Source of the DNA: Radiobacillus kanasensis | GTDB taxonomy: Bacteria > Bacillota > Bacilli > Bacillales > Amphibacillaceae | Direction: 5' to 3' | Assembly: GCF_021049245.1 (NCBI RefSeq) | Contig: NZ_CP088020.1 | Location: 3,230,001-3,294,000 of the forward strand | DNA: 64,000 bases | Shown here: positions 25,691 through 34,498 of the stretch, one piece after another | Layout: each line of letters opens with the position of its first letter | Position numbering within the stretch: the stretch's first letter is position 1 | The notes under the pieces: generated by a model | Told to the model about the DNA's origin: nothing | What the model saw: only the letters and a program-made list of their open reading frames with translations | Database searches by the model: none | Position numbers and translations under genes: made by a program

Positions 25691-26602
25691 TCATTTCACC
25701 AAGAACCCACCTTTCAAAGGATCCGTCCGGTCAATCACAAATCGGTGAAATCCAGTAATATAAGCCTTTCCTGTTAACTCAATCTGGGAATAACCGTTAT
25801 CCATCTCCCTAATCCGCGAATGTACCGTATGGCCTAAAAAGTTCGTGACCGTGTAACCTCCACTCTTGAACAGTCCGCGGTCCTTTTTATATAAATAAGT
25901 AACGAAAGCAGTAGCACCATTATAGGGTGAGCGATCAATGTGACCTAACCAATCAATAGTGAGGATTCGAAAGCTGCCTTCGTTGTCCAATTGATAAAAT
26001 ACGATATAGTGGAAACTACCTTTTTTAAAAATTTCCGTTGCTCTCTTTTTCAAACCATTTAAGTGATCAATCGTAAGGGATAGATTTACATCCTCCACAT
26101 TTATGATTGCCAAGTTGTCTTCATTTACTTGCATCACAGGTGTTCCAGAAATCTGTTCCGTATGTTCTGTTGCCAATTCTACTATTTTAACTTCCTTCAC
26201 CTGATTTTTTTCATGGTCAAATACTAAGTGCACCCTACATTGGCCTGTGACATAATCAAAAATATATTCATCTTTTACTAGATTACCTGTTTCAGCGAGA
26301 ACGGTTGCTACTCCGATCATTCCAGAGTTTAGGAATTCCACGTTACCTTCTACATTTCTAAACAGAACTCCTGCATCTGCATTATTTGAAACTGGGGGTG
26401 TGATGATGCATAAGATCATCTCGCTATGGCCTCTTGGTTCTTGTAAAATGCTATTCCATTGGGACAAATGGTTGGTTTGATTGAGCTCCTGTTGGTAGGC
26501 TTGCATTGAACTTTGTGTCCTAAGTCCATGTTGGGAAATAATACGTAATGGTGCTCCTGCAATATGAACATCAGTCGTATGAATAAAATGGTTTACTCTC
26601 AA
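25691..26602 (-). CDS. Proline racemase-family protein lacking both catalytic cysteines
   Basis: A 303-residue member of the proline racemase / hydroxyproline epimerase / 3-hydroxyproline dehydratase family. The TTG at 26602 has AAGGGG 8 bases upstream. Family landmarks remain: HTTDVHIAGAPLRII at the N-terminus, EPRGH, and the C-terminal DRSP and GKAYITGFHRFV. But the first active-site region reads EFLNSGMIGVATVLAE where the neighbouring paralogue has LPMCGHDTIG, and the second reads DRSPYNGAT where the paralogue has DRSPCGTGT. Neither acid/base cysteine is present. It may have another activity, act as a partner of the intact epimerase, or be inactive. It follows the intact paralogue by 12 bp. 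Confidence 0.82.
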   Translation of the reverse strand: MRVNHFIHTTDVHIAGAPLRIISQHGLRTQSSMQAYQQELNQTNHLSQWNSILQEPRGHSEMILCIITPPVSNNADAGVLFRNVEGNVEFLNSGMIGVATVLAETGNLVKDEYIFDYVTGQCRVHLVFDHEKNQVKEVKIVELATEHTEQISGTPVMQVNEDNLAIINVEDVNLSLTIDHLNGLKKRATEIFKKGSFHYIVFYQLDNEGSFRILTIDWLGHIDRSPYNGATAFVTYLYKKDRGLFKSGGYTVTNFLGHTVHSRIREMDNGYSQIELTGKAYITGFHRFVIDRTDPLKGGFLVK

Positions 26603-26614
26603 CAGTACCACCCC

Positions 26615-27637
26615 TTAATGTTCTTCCATCTCTGGAATTAATAGAAAACCTTTCCACTGTGGATCATCATAATCTAGTAAAAATTGATGATGGCCAGTAA
26701 CCCAGGCAGACCCACCAATATAGTTTATCGTCGCCGGAAAATCACTGACATTCGTAACCTCTGTTATATAGCCACGGAAAATAGAACCAACAATACTTTC
26801 ATGAATAAACTCTTCGTTTAAACCAAGCTCGCCTTTGGCAAATAATATTGACATTTTTGCAGAGGTTCCAGTTCCACATGGCGACCGATCAATCCCACCA
26901 GGAGGAACAACAACCGTATTTTTCACATGTGCCTCTGGATGTTCGGGCGATGTATAGAATTCGATATGCGTTAACCCTTTAATAAAGGCATTTTCCGGAT
27001 GAACGACTTCTATATTACGGTTCACTTCTCTTCTTATCGCTATTGCTTTTTCAATGATTTCACTAGCATTGGATTTTTGTAACGATAAATTAATTTTATC
27101 TGCACTCACTATTCCATAAAAGTTGCCACCATAACCGATCTCCACCGTGACTTTCCCTATTCCATCTACATCAACATCTACTTTTTTATAAAAGAATGAT
27201 GGGACATTTTTAAAAGAAACGGTTTTTGCTTTTCCATTTTCTATTTCGATGTCAACTGTTACTAAGCCGGCCGGGGTATCTAACGTGAGTACAGTGAGGG
27301 GTTCTTCATATTCAATCAAACCACTTTCGATTAATGCCGTACAAAAACCAATCGTATCGTGTCCACACATTGGCAGATAACCACCTGTCTCAATGTAGAT
27401 GACTCCAATGTCTGCTTCTGGATGACATGGCTCTTGAAGAATTGCACCGGACATTATGTCATGGCCCCTAGGTTCATTCATCAATACTTGGCGAAACCAG
27501 TCATAATGTTTTTTCATATATAACATTCGGTCACTCATCGTATTGCCTACTAATTTCGGAGCCCCGCTGAGAATGGTTCGTGTCGGATTCCCTCCTGTAT
27601 GCGTGTCTATAGTTGTGACGAGCTTATCTAGTTTCAT
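26615..27637 (-). CDS. 4-Hydroxyproline 2-epimerase (proline racemase family)
   Basis: A 340-residue cytosolic enzyme with both catalytic cysteines: MCGHDTIG in the first half and DRSPCGTGTSAK in the second. Together with the EPRGH segment this is the hydroxyproline epimerase pattern. It should convert trans-4-hydroxy-L-proline to cis-4-hydroxy-D-proline, the first step of the pathway completed by the adjoining genes. Proline racemase proper has very similar motifs; the surrounding dehydrogenase, deaminase and semialdehyde dehydrogenase favour the epimerase. Its start overlaps the upstream oxidoreductase stop by 4 bp. Confidence 0.88.
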   Translation of the reverse strand: MKLDKLVTTIDTHTGGNPTRTILSGAPKLVGNTMSDRMLYMKKHYDWFRQVLMNEPRGHDIMSGAILQEPCHPEADIGVIYIETGGYLPMCGHDTIGFCTALIESGLIEYEEPLTVLTLDTPAGLVTVDIEIENGKAKTVSFKNVPSFFYKKVDVDVDGIGKVTVEIGYGGNFYGIVSADKINLSLQKSNASEIIEKAIAIRREVNRNIEVVHPENAFIKGLTHIEFYTSPEHPEAHVKNTVVVPPGGIDRSPCGTGTSAKMSILFAKGELGLNEEFIHESIVGSIFRGYITEVTNVSDFPATINYIGGSAWVTGHHQFLLDYDDPQWKGFLLIPEMEEH

Positions 27638-28815
27638 AGAAAAACACCTTCTTCTTTAAATCTATCTAGACGCAAATGGCTTATGTCTATGGATGGAGGC
27701 TTACGGTCTATCATTTCAGAGATTACTTTCCCAGTTATAGCCGATAAACCAATCCCATCTCCCTCATGCCCTGCAGCAATATAGTAGCCAGGATATTGAT
27801 CCACTTCTGTAACAATAGGTAAATTATCCTTTGTCCAAGGTCTTAGACCTGCATAAACTCTAAGCAAGCTCATGTCCTTAAGTTTCGGGTAAAACCGCAT
27901 ACATCTCCTTGCCATAGTTTTGACAACATCCCAATTAACAGTTGTATCAAATCCAACAAATTGTCTACTAGATCCTAGTAGGAAATTTTGGCTTTGGGTA
28001 GGCTCAAACACTAGAGCAACACCGTATTCTTCTGTTTCTTTATCCACTACCCTTTCCCCACCAAACTTTGAAATTAGATATCCAAATTCCATCACTTTTC
28101 TTGGGGATACAGGGACTTGACGCGAGGATACTAAAATATGACCTTTCCTTGGAAAAATAGGGATGTTTAGATCCAACATTTTTCCTATTGATGGTGCCCA
28201 AACACCACCACAATTAATTACATATTTTGCGGTAACGGTTGCTTCACCCGTTTCTACGATATATTCATATGGGTTTTTGTAAAAAACGTTTTTGACAGGA
28301 CAATGTGTTAATAATTGGGCTCCGTATTGTCTAGCTCCTTCAAAAAGAGCGTAGGTTAGCATATAGGGGTTTACTGTTGAATCAGACACACACTCCAAGC
28401 CACCATATAAATCGTCTGCTAAATAGGGTGATTCAGCCTTTAAGTCAGATCGATCCAGCATCCGAAAGGGCAATCCTGCTTGTTTTTGTGAAGTAACCCA
28501 CTTCTCAGCCGCAACCATCTCTTCTTCTGTCTCACAAACTAGAATACTTCCAGGCTGTCTATACTCAAAATCCATAGGTAGGTCGTTTACAAGCTGGCCA
28601 ATCAACCTTTGACTCTCCAGAGCCATTCGACTATCGAATCCAGGGTCCTTGTCAATTGCTAATATATTCCCATCACAATGAGAACTGGTCCCACTTGCTA
28701 ATTCACCTTTTTCAATTACTGTCACTTCATAACCAAGTCTTGCCGTATAATAAGCAACAGCGCATCCCACAATGCCACCACCAATTATAGCTACCTCTGT
28801 ATTTAATTGTTTCAA
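27634..28815 (-). CDS. FAD-dependent D-amino-acid oxidoreductase, probable D-hydroxyproline dehydrogenase catalytic subunit
   Basis: A 393-residue DAO-family flavoprotein: Rossmann motif VAIIGGGIVGCAVAYYTARLG, then ELASGTSSHCDGNI, and a C-terminal VYAGLRPWTKDNLPIV and AAGHEGDGIGLSAITGKVI. Start is TTG with GGAGGGGGG upstream. Family and context suggest it oxidises cis-4-hydroxy-D-proline to pyrroline-4-hydroxy-2-carboxylate. In heteromeric D-hydroxyproline dehydrogenases of pseudomonads such a beta subunit works with a second flavoprotein and [2Fe-2S] subunits. Those subunits are encoded here at 32.5-34.3 kb in another operon. It is the first gene behind a sigma-54 promoter. Confidence 0.87.
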   Translation of the reverse strand: MKQLNTEVAIIGGGIVGCAVAYYTARLGYEVTVIEKGELASGTSSHCDGNILAIDKDPGFDSRMALESQRLIGQLVNDLPMDFEYRQPGSILVCETEEEMVAAEKWVTSQKQAGLPFRMLDRSDLKAESPYLADDLYGGLECVSDSTVNPYMLTYALFEGARQYGAQLLTHCPVKNVFYKNPYEYIVETGEATVTAKYVINCGGVWAPSIGKMLDLNIPIFPRKGHILVSSRQVPVSPRKVMEFGYLISKFGGERVVDKETEEYGVALVFEPTQSQNFLLGSSRQFVGFDTTVNWDVVKTMARRCMRFYPKLKDMSLLRVYAGLRPWTKDNLPIVTEVDQYPGYYIAAGHEGDGIGLSAITGKVISEMIDRKPPSIDISHLRLDRFKEEGVFL

Positions 28816-28844
28816 TGTCCTTCCCCCCTCCTTTTAAAATTAAT

Positions 28845-28859
28845 GCAAATACCGTGCCA
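28845..28859 (-). promoter_or_regulatory. Sigma-54 promoter of the epimerase/oxidoreductase operon
   Basis: On the minus strand TGGCAC, exactly 5 bases (GGTAT), then TTGC: a consensus -24/-12 element. It lies 30 bp upstream of the first gene's TTG and directly beside the divergent sigma-54 activator gene. Confidence 0.88.
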
Positions 28860-29002
28860 AACAATAGGAAGAATGAAACACTAAACTTTAAAATGATTCA
28901 CATACATCTGTCGGATTCTGCCTTTCTAGGAAGTTAGACAATTAACGAAAGATGTGTTTAAATTTTTATATAGCTGGAATGAAGAATTCGGGAGGGATTA
29001 CG

Positions 29003-30748
29003 GTGAAGCATATCTTACCAACGATTGAGGAGTTAACCAACACGAATTTTTCTGTCATTAATAATCCCCATGAGGATATCGATAAAAAAATCCTAGTAAG
29101 CGATACCTTCCTTTTTTGGTACCGATCCGAAACATTACTATCGCTTGCATCTGATATTTTCCGCACCCTATCTACGCTCAAAGTTCCTATAGATAAAATG
29201 CCATGGGCAGTTTCGGAAACCATACAACTAAATGAAGATTGGTACAGCATTATTCCATCCATAAAATGTGAGCGCTTACTAGTTGAGAATAACGGGTCTC
29301 CTGTTGGATACATAAACACCTCAGAACTAGCATCTACAGCACTATCTAGTTACCACTATTTAAAAACCTACCACGACACCATATTAGAAACTACGGATAG
29401 TAGTATTTCCGTTATCGATGAAAACAAAATTACGGTTGCATGGACAAGTGGTGCAGAAAAAATCTTCTCCATTAAAAGAGATGAAATTATTGGACAGCCA
29501 ATGAACCACTTTTTCGAAGATTCTATGTTAGAAATAATAAAAACAGTGGAGACAGGAGAAAGTGTACGTCGAAAGCAGCACCAACCACGAGAGGATTTGT
29601 TTGTTCTGATCAATACGAACCCAGTTAAAATCGGTGACAAAATTATAGGTGCGGTTGTAGCAGAAACAGATGTCACGGATCAAGTTCTTTTAAATAAGGA
29701 ATTAAACAATGCGAACAAGACAATCAAAAATTTAAGAGAAGAGGTTTCTAGAATTCGGCCATCCTACAATCCATTCCATTCCATCAAAGGGTCAAGTACT
29801 GCTATTAGTAAAACGCTAGAAAAAGTTAAACAAATTGGTACAACCCAAGCTAGAGTTCTTTTTTTAGGTGAATCTGGAGTTGGTAAAGAGTTATTTGCAA
29901 AGGCTATGCATGATATTCGGACCGGAGATGCAGCGCCCTTTATTCCCGTAAATTGTGGTGCCATACCAGAATCATTGTTTGAAAGTGAACTATTTGGATA
30001 TGAGAAGGGTGCCTTTTCCGGTGCCAATTCACACGGGAAAAAAGGAAAATTCGAGCTAGCTAAGGGAGGTACGCTTTTCCTTGATGAAATCGGCGAATTA
30101 CCATTGGAAATGCAAGTGAAACTGCTGAGAGTTTTGCAGGAAGGAACGTACTATGCAGTTGGAGGTACTAAACAAAAAAGGGCAGACTGTCAGATTATTA
30201 CGGCTACGAATAAAGACCTACAGAAATTAGTAAGTCAGGGGAAATTCAGGGAAGATTTATACTATAGATTAAATATTATTAGCATTACCATTCCGCCACT
30301 TAGAGAGCGTGTGGAGGATATAATAGAGTTAAGCCACTTATTTCTTTATGAATTTTCTACAAAGTATAATCGTGAAGTTCAACAAATTCCAAAGGAGATT
30401 ATGAGCGCCTTATTAAACCACCGATGGCCCGGTAATGTAAGAGAGCTTAGAAATGCAATCGAACGACTAGTTGTCTTTTCTTCAGGAGGACATTTGGACG
30501 TGTATGATTTACCATTTGAGCCAAATTCCAATCTTACTAGTCATGAAGATATTCTGTTGAATAAAGCCATACCTATGGATGACAATCAAATAGTACCGTT
30601 AAAAGACGCTTTAGCAAAACATGAAAAGATATTAATCGAGGCAGCATTGCAAGAAGTAAATGAGAATAAAAATAAAGCAGCTCAATTATTAAAAATCTCT
30701 AGAGCTACTTTATATAATAAGATGAACAAGTTAGGAATAGTTGACTAA
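29003..30748 (+). CDS. Sigma-54-dependent transcriptional activator of the hydroxyproline regulon
   Basis: A 581-residue bacterial enhancer-binding protein. I start at the GTG at 29003, which has GGGAGGG about 6 bases upstream; a frame from 28952 lacks a site. Domains: an N-terminal sensory region, a PAS domain (about 120-240, VIDENKITVAWTSGAEKIF), an AAA+ ATPase (about 255-490) with Walker A GESGVGKELF, the sigma-54 contact loop in the form GAFSGA, Walker B GGTLFLDEIGEL and an arginine-finger region (FREDLYYRLNI), and a C-terminal Fis-type helix-turn-helix (KNKAAQLLKISRATLYNKMN). It is surrounded by six -24/-12 promoters, so it is the obvious local activator; the ligand is likely hydroxyproline or a derived intermediate. 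Confidence 0.9.
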   Translation: MKHILPTIEELTNTNFSVINNPHEDIDKKILVSDTFLFWYRSETLLSLASDIFRTLSTLKVPIDKMPWAVSETIQLNEDWYSIIPSIKCERLLVENNGSPVGYINTSELASTALSSYHYLKTYHDTILETTDSSISVIDENKITVAWTSGAEKIFSIKRDEIIGQPMNHFFEDSMLEIIKTVETGESVRRKQHQPREDLFVLINTNPVKIGDKIIGAVVAETDVTDQVLLNKELNNANKTIKNLREEVSRIRPSYNPFHSIKGSSTAISKTLEKVKQIGTTQARVLFLGESGVGKELFAKAMHDIRTGDAAPFIPVNCGAIPESLFESELFGYEKGAFSGANSHGKKGKFELAKGGTLFLDEIGELPLEMQVKLLRVLQEGTYYAVGGTKQKRADCQIITATNKDLQKLVSQGKFREDLYYRLNIISITIPPLRERVEDIIELSHLFLYEFSTKYNREVQQIPKEIMSALLNHRWPGNVRELRNAIERLVVFSSGGHLDVYDLPFEPNSNLTSHEDILLNKAIPMDDNQIVPLKDALAKHEKILIEAALQEVNENKNKAAQLLKISRATLYNKMNKLGIVD

Positions 30749-30757
30749 GTATCAGAG

Positions 30758-30790
30758 GAGACAACGCACATAAAAGCGTTGTCTCTTTTT
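30758..30790 (+). terminator. Terminator of the activator gene
   Basis: A perfect 10-bp stem (GAGACAACGC / GCGTTGTCTC) with an 8-base loop and a T5 tail, 10 bases after the activator's stop. It also separates it from the convergent NhaC gene. Confidence 0.87.
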
Positions 30791-30794
30791 AATC

Positions 30795-32213
30795 TTAAGC
30801 TGATTGATCAACTTTTGTCTCATCTTTTTCATCCAACCAAAAGTGTTTAGCTTTATATCCAAAGTATATCGTTACAATAATACTGACAAAATTCAACCAC
30901 ATAAATGGCAAGTATTCTATGGTAGAAACTCCGAGTACCGCTGTCATGTACACCCCTGCATCTGTCCATGGGACCATTGGTGCTGTAAGAGTTCCCCCAG
31001 CTTCCGTATTCCTAGAAAGGACTCTGCGGTCAACCTTCATTTCATCGTACAGCTGTTCTGTAACTTTTGTACCCGTTATCATCGAAACGTACGCTGCACT
31101 ACCAAACACGTTACCAAAAAATGCGGAGAGAATTGTGGAAACAGTAAGACGTCCGGATTTCTTTTCACCTTTTTCCACCCAGTTTCTAAACATATTACTA
31201 AAGGCAGTTAAAACACCAATCTGCTCCATCAAGCCTCCCAAACCGAGCGCAAGTAAAATAAGTGCAATAACACCAAGCATTGCTGTGATTCCACCAGCAT
31301 TCAGTAGCTGATCTAGAAAATCGATTCCTGACTCAATGGTAAATCCATTATAAGCTGTTGTAATCGCTTCCAAAATATCCATCCCTTGAAATAAAGCTGC
31401 CCAAATAACACCTAGTAACGCTCCAAAGGTGATAACTGGAATCGAAGGCTTTTTCAACGCCAATAGGATAATAACAACAACTGCTGGGATTAATACATAC
31501 CAGCCAATTGAAAAGTTATCTTTTAAAGCTGAAGCTACTATTTCTGCTTGACTTAAATCAGCTGCACTATTGACGTAAAAGAAGCCTACTAGAGTGAATA
31601 AAACGGCAGTTATTAAATAGGTGGGCAAACTTATTCGTAACATGCCCTTTACATGGTCAATCACATCAAGCTTGGATAAAGACGCGGTCATCACCGTCGT
31701 ATCCGAAAGTGGTGACATTTTATCACCAAAGTAAGCACCTGATAACACAGCACCAGCAACTAAAGGCAATGGAACTCCAAAGCTAGCCCCAATTCCCATC
31801 ATGGCAATACCTGCTGTTCCCGCCGTACCAAATGAAGTACCTGTTGCCAGTGCGGTAACGGAACAAATAATCATTGTAGCCAACAGAAAAATCGATGGAT
31901 GTATAATTTGCAAACCATAATAGATAAGCCCCGGAACAACTCCGCCAGCTATCCAAGTCCCAATTAAGGCACCTACAGTAAATAAAACTAATGTGGCTTC
32001 TAAACCATTATAAATTCCTTTGGTAATTGAATCTTGTAATTCTTTGTACGAGTGTTTTAACTTTAATCCTAATCCAATGAATAAAAACCAAGAGGCAAAT
32101 AGTGCCAGTTGAATGGGTAAAGCAAATGTGGAAACCGATAAAAACATGATAACCAGAAACAAGCACAGTACAATCAGTACTTCCGTCATTCGAGGTTTTT
32201 GCACGTTGTTCAT
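30795..32213 (-). CDS. nhaC: NhaC-family Na+/H+ antiporter-type transporter
   Basis: A 472-residue membrane protein with about twelve helices and the NhaC-family segments TGTSFGTAGTAGIAMMGIG and GAYFGDKMSPLSDTTVM. The ATG at 32213 has GGGGAGG 7 bases upstream; an upstream in-frame TTG overlaps that site. NhaC proteins exchange sodium and protons, but family members in catabolic clusters can be organic-ion exchangers (malate/lactate type). Its own sigma-54 promoter in the hydroxyproline island suggests it supports uptake or ion balance for this pathway; hydroxyproline transport is possible but unproven. Confidence 0.82.
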   Translation of the reverse strand: MNNVQKPRMTEVLIVLCLFLVIMFLSVSTFALPIQLALFASWFLFIGLGLKLKHSYKELQDSITKGIYNGLEATLVLFTVGALIGTWIAGGVVPGLIYYGLQIIHPSIFLLATMIICSVTALATGTSFGTAGTAGIAMMGIGASFGVPLPLVAGAVLSGAYFGDKMSPLSDTTVMTASLSKLDVIDHVKGMLRISLPTYLITAVLFTLVGFFYVNSAADLSQAEIVASALKDNFSIGWYVLIPAVVVIILLALKKPSIPVITFGALLGVIWAALFQGMDILEAITTAYNGFTIESGIDFLDQLLNAGGITAMLGVIALILLALGLGGLMEQIGVLTAFSNMFRNWVEKGEKKSGRLTVSTILSAFFGNVFGSAAYVSMITGTKVTEQLYDEMKVDRRVLSRNTEAGGTLTAPMVPWTDAGVYMTAVLGVSTIEYLPFMWLNFVSIIVTIYFGYKAKHFWLDEKDETKVDQSA

Positions 32214-32276
32214 ATAATTCCTCCCCAAAGTTTAATTTTCATTAAAACAACCTCTCCCCCTTTCTCTTATGTTATT

Positions 32277-32291
32277 GCAAGTTTCATTCCA
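32277..32291 (-). promoter_or_regulatory. Sigma-54 promoter of the nhaC-type gene
   Basis: Minus strand TGGAAT, 5 bases (GAAAC), TTGC. The -24 half is weaker than consensus but the spacing is exact, and it lies 64 bp upstream of the start codon in a region shared with a consensus divergent sigma-54 promoter. Confidence 0.7.
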
Positions 32292-32344
32292 ATTATTACG
32301 AATTCTAGAGAAACCCCATAAGCATAAGCGTATGTATATATTTC

Positions 32345-32360
32345 TAGACAGTTATGTCTA
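32345..32360. promoter_or_regulatory. Candidate enhancer (UAS) palindrome for the sigma-54 activator
   Basis: Inverted repeat TAGACA - GTTA - TGTCTA placed between two divergent sigma-54 promoters, 54 bp from one and 62 bp from the other. A single GTTAGACAATTAACG half-site also occurs at 28933-28947 by the activator's own promoter region. Assignment as the activator's site is inference. Confidence 0.4.
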
Positions 32361-32421
32361 ATTTATTAGAAATTGATATTTTCATTCCTGGACCATACAA
32401 AATGTGGTTCACTTTATACTT

Positions 32422-32436
32422 TGGCACAATAATTGC
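32422..32436 (+). promoter_or_regulatory. Sigma-54 promoter of the dehydrogenase-subunit operon
   Basis: TGGCAC, 5 bases (AATAA), TTGC: an exact consensus -24/-12 element. Its -12 element ends about 36 bp before the GTG of the first gene. Confidence 0.9.
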
Positions 32437-32472
32437 ATTACTTTATTTGAATAGAAAAAAGGGGGACTACTT

Positions 32473-32739
32473 GTGGAAAATAATAAATTGATCATCTGTC
32501 GCTGTGAAGAGGTTAGTTATGAAGATATTTATAACACAGCAGAAAACTACTCCTGTTCCTCAAGGGAAATCAAATTACGAACTCGTGCGGGTATGGGCTA
32601 CTGTGGGGGGCGTACTTGTCGTCATCTTATTGAAAAAATTGTTTCTGACCTAAAAAGGGAGAAAGTCCCTGATACTTTATCCTTAAGTTTTCGCCCTCCG
32701 GTTCGACCAATTCCATTCAACACCTTCAAGGAGGATTAA
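32473..32739 (+). CDS. BFD-type (2Fe-2S)-binding subunit, D-hydroxyproline dehydrogenase complex
   Basis: An 88-residue protein starting at GTG with GGGGG upstream. It has a BFD-like [2Fe-2S] motif: ICRCEEV near the N-terminus and MGYCGGRTCRHL later, giving four cysteines in CxC...CxxxxC order. Such domains are separate subunits, or the C-terminal part, of multi-subunit amine and opine/hydroxyproline dehydrogenases. It is followed 2 bp later by a ferredoxin-like subunit and then an FAD/NAD-type flavoprotein, forming the electron-transfer half of the complex. Confidence 0.82.
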   Translation: MENNKLIICRCEEVSYEDIYNTAENYSCSSREIKLRTRAGMGYCGGRTCRHLIEKIVSDLKREKVPDTLSLSFRPPVRPIPFNTFKED

Positions 32740-32741
32740 TC

Positions 32742-33089
32742 ATGTCTTCATTAAGAATAACGAAACACCCCGTATTAGACATAGACCGAGAACAAATCGA
32801 AATAGAATTCCAATTTAATAATAAAACATATATGGCTTATCAAGGGGATACGATTGCAAGTGCCCTACTTGCCAACGGTATCCGGAACTTACGCGTCCAT
32901 GAAGAAACAGGGGCACCTCGGGGGATCTACTGTAATATTGGCCATTGCTTTGAATGTCGTGTCACTGTGGATGGTCAAGAAGGATATAGGGCATGTCTTA
33001 CCCTAGTTACCAATGGAATGGTCGTCCAATCCGGACAGAAACTCCCAACACCATTTAAAAAGACAGAAAGGGAGATGAACCATGGTTGA
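32742..33089 (+). CDS. Ferredoxin-like (2Fe-2S) subunit, D-hydroxyproline dehydrogenase complex
   Basis: A 115-residue Fer2_4-type protein. Cluster-binding cysteines appear in YCNIGHCFECRV and downstream RACLT. The GDTIASALLANGI segment is typical of the small gamma subunit of sarcosine-oxidase-like and hydroxyproline/hydrogen-cyanide-synthase-like complexes. AAGGAGG precedes the ATG and its stop overlaps the next gene by 8 bp, so subunits are made in fixed ratio. Confidence 0.83.
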   Translation: MSSLRITKHPVLDIDREQIEIEFQFNNKTYMAYQGDTIASALLANGIRNLRVHEETGAPRGIYCNIGHCFECRVTVDGQEGYRACLTLVTNGMVVQSGQKLPTPFKKTEREMNHG

Positions 33090-34281
33090 CTTGATTATTA
33101 TTGGGGCTGGTCCTGCTGGATTATCCGCAGCAATTGCTGCGGCAAAAAATGACCTTGAGGTTATGGTCATAGATGAATTCATCAAACCTGGTGGTAGGCT
33201 GTTGGGACAGTTACATAAGGAGCCAGATGGCATCTGGTGGAATGGGGTGGAAGAAGCAGAAAAACTATATCAGCAAACAAATGATTTACCGATTGAATTC
33301 CACCTTGGAACTAGTGTTTACCATATGGAGAACAAGACCGATCATTGGCTAATCCAGACAGACAAAGGAATATATAAAAGCAACTACCTTCTCATAGCAA
33401 CTGGAGCTGCAGAGCGAAGCGTACCTGTCCCTGGCTGGACATTGCCTGGTGTCATGTCGATTGGAGCCGCACAAGTTATGGCTAATGTACATCGTGTAAA
33501 ACCTGGCCAAAACGGAGTCATAATTGGGATTAACGTATTGTCTATGGCCATCGCTCGTGAATTAAAGTTATCTGGAGTAAACATCAAAGGAATTATTTTA
33601 CCATCCTATAATCTGTTAACTAATGAAGGTGCAAATCCCTCAACGGTTTTTGATAACTTACTAGATTTGGTCCATCTCGCACCCTCTCCCCTTTTTAAGC
33701 TAGGAGGAGCTATTACAAATAAATTTTCCTTTATTAAAAAAACCGCTGTTCAAGCTTATCCAAGGAATGGATTTAAAGCATGGAAGATTCCGATTCAACT
33801 TAGACGGGCGGTGGTTGAAATCTTAGGTGAAAAGCAGGTCGAAGGTGTTAAAGTAGCAGATATTACACCATCTGGAGTCGTTATCCAGGGTACTGAAAAA
33901 ATAGTAGAAGTGGACTTTGTATGCATTGCTGGAGGACTATATCCTCTAACAGAATTAATCGGCATGACCAATTGTCCATTAAAGTACATACCTTCTCTAG
34001 GCGGTCATGTTCCTGTACACAATGATCAAATGGAAACACCGATTCACAATTTGTATGTAGCCGGCAACATAACCGGAATTGAAAGCGCCAAGGTGGCAAA
34101 GGCACAAGGAACTGTAGCAGGATTATCAATCGCTAAAGGTGCCCATAAATTACATGAGTCCCAACTATTGGATGATGCGATTAAACAGGTAGATAACGAA
34201 AGACAACATGCACTGATTCAGTTTGATGCCGACATACAAAATGGAAGAAATACGATACATGAAATTGCCGAAACCTATTAA
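33082..34281 (+). CDS. FAD/NAD(P)-binding oxidoreductase subunit, D-hydroxyproline dehydrogenase complex
   Basis: A 399-residue pyridine nucleotide-disulfide-type flavoprotein: N-terminal LIIIGAGPAGLSAAIAAAKN, then IATGAAERSVPVPGWTLPGV and a late LYVAGNITGIESAKVAKAQG. The second Rossmann loop reads VIIGINVLSMAIARELK and lacks the usual GxGxxG, so it may no longer bind NAD(P), as in the alpha subunit of heteromeric D-amino-acid dehydrogenases. It should transfer electrons from the DAO-type subunit encoded in the divergent operon. Confidence 0.85.
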   Translation: MVDLIIIGAGPAGLSAAIAAAKNDLEVMVIDEFIKPGGRLLGQLHKEPDGIWWNGVEEAEKLYQQTNDLPIEFHLGTSVYHMENKTDHWLIQTDKGIYKSNYLLIATGAAERSVPVPGWTLPGVMSIGAAQVMANVHRVKPGQNGVIIGINVLSMAIARELKLSGVNIKGIILPSYNLLTNEGANPSTVFDNLLDLVHLAPSPLFKLGGAITNKFSFIKKTAVQAYPRNGFKAWKIPIQLRRAVVEILGEKQVEGVKVADITPSGVVIQGTEKIVEVDFVCIAGGLYPLTELIGMTNCPLKYIPSLGGHVPVHNDQMETPIHNLYVAGNITGIESAKVAKAQGTVAGLSIAKGAHKLHESQLLDDAIKQVDNERQHALIQFDADIQNGRNTIHEIAETY

Positions 34282-34358
34282 TTTACAGTGATAAAGGTGA
34301 TAAAGAAAATAGGATATCGACCATATTTAGTTAATCATCATCTAGTAATCTAAGAAGT

Positions 34359-34373
34359 TGGCATAGAACTTGC
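34359..34373 (+). promoter_or_regulatory. Sigma-54 promoter of the deaminase/aldehyde dehydrogenase operon
   Basis: TGGCAT, 5 bases (AGAAC), TTGC, 125 bp before the deaminase start. A 6-bp-arm palindrome (CACTAA - TCAT - TTAGTG, about 34445-34460) lies in the leader downstream. Confidence 0.85.
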
Positions 34374-34498
34374 AAGTTAACAATTGACTAAAGGTGTATG
34401 TTCAAAAAGTCGCTAGGTTAGAAGCTATTTATACTAATAAGCGGCCACTAATCATTTAGTGACATGAACATCGACTAAAAACAAGGAGTGAATGTTAG

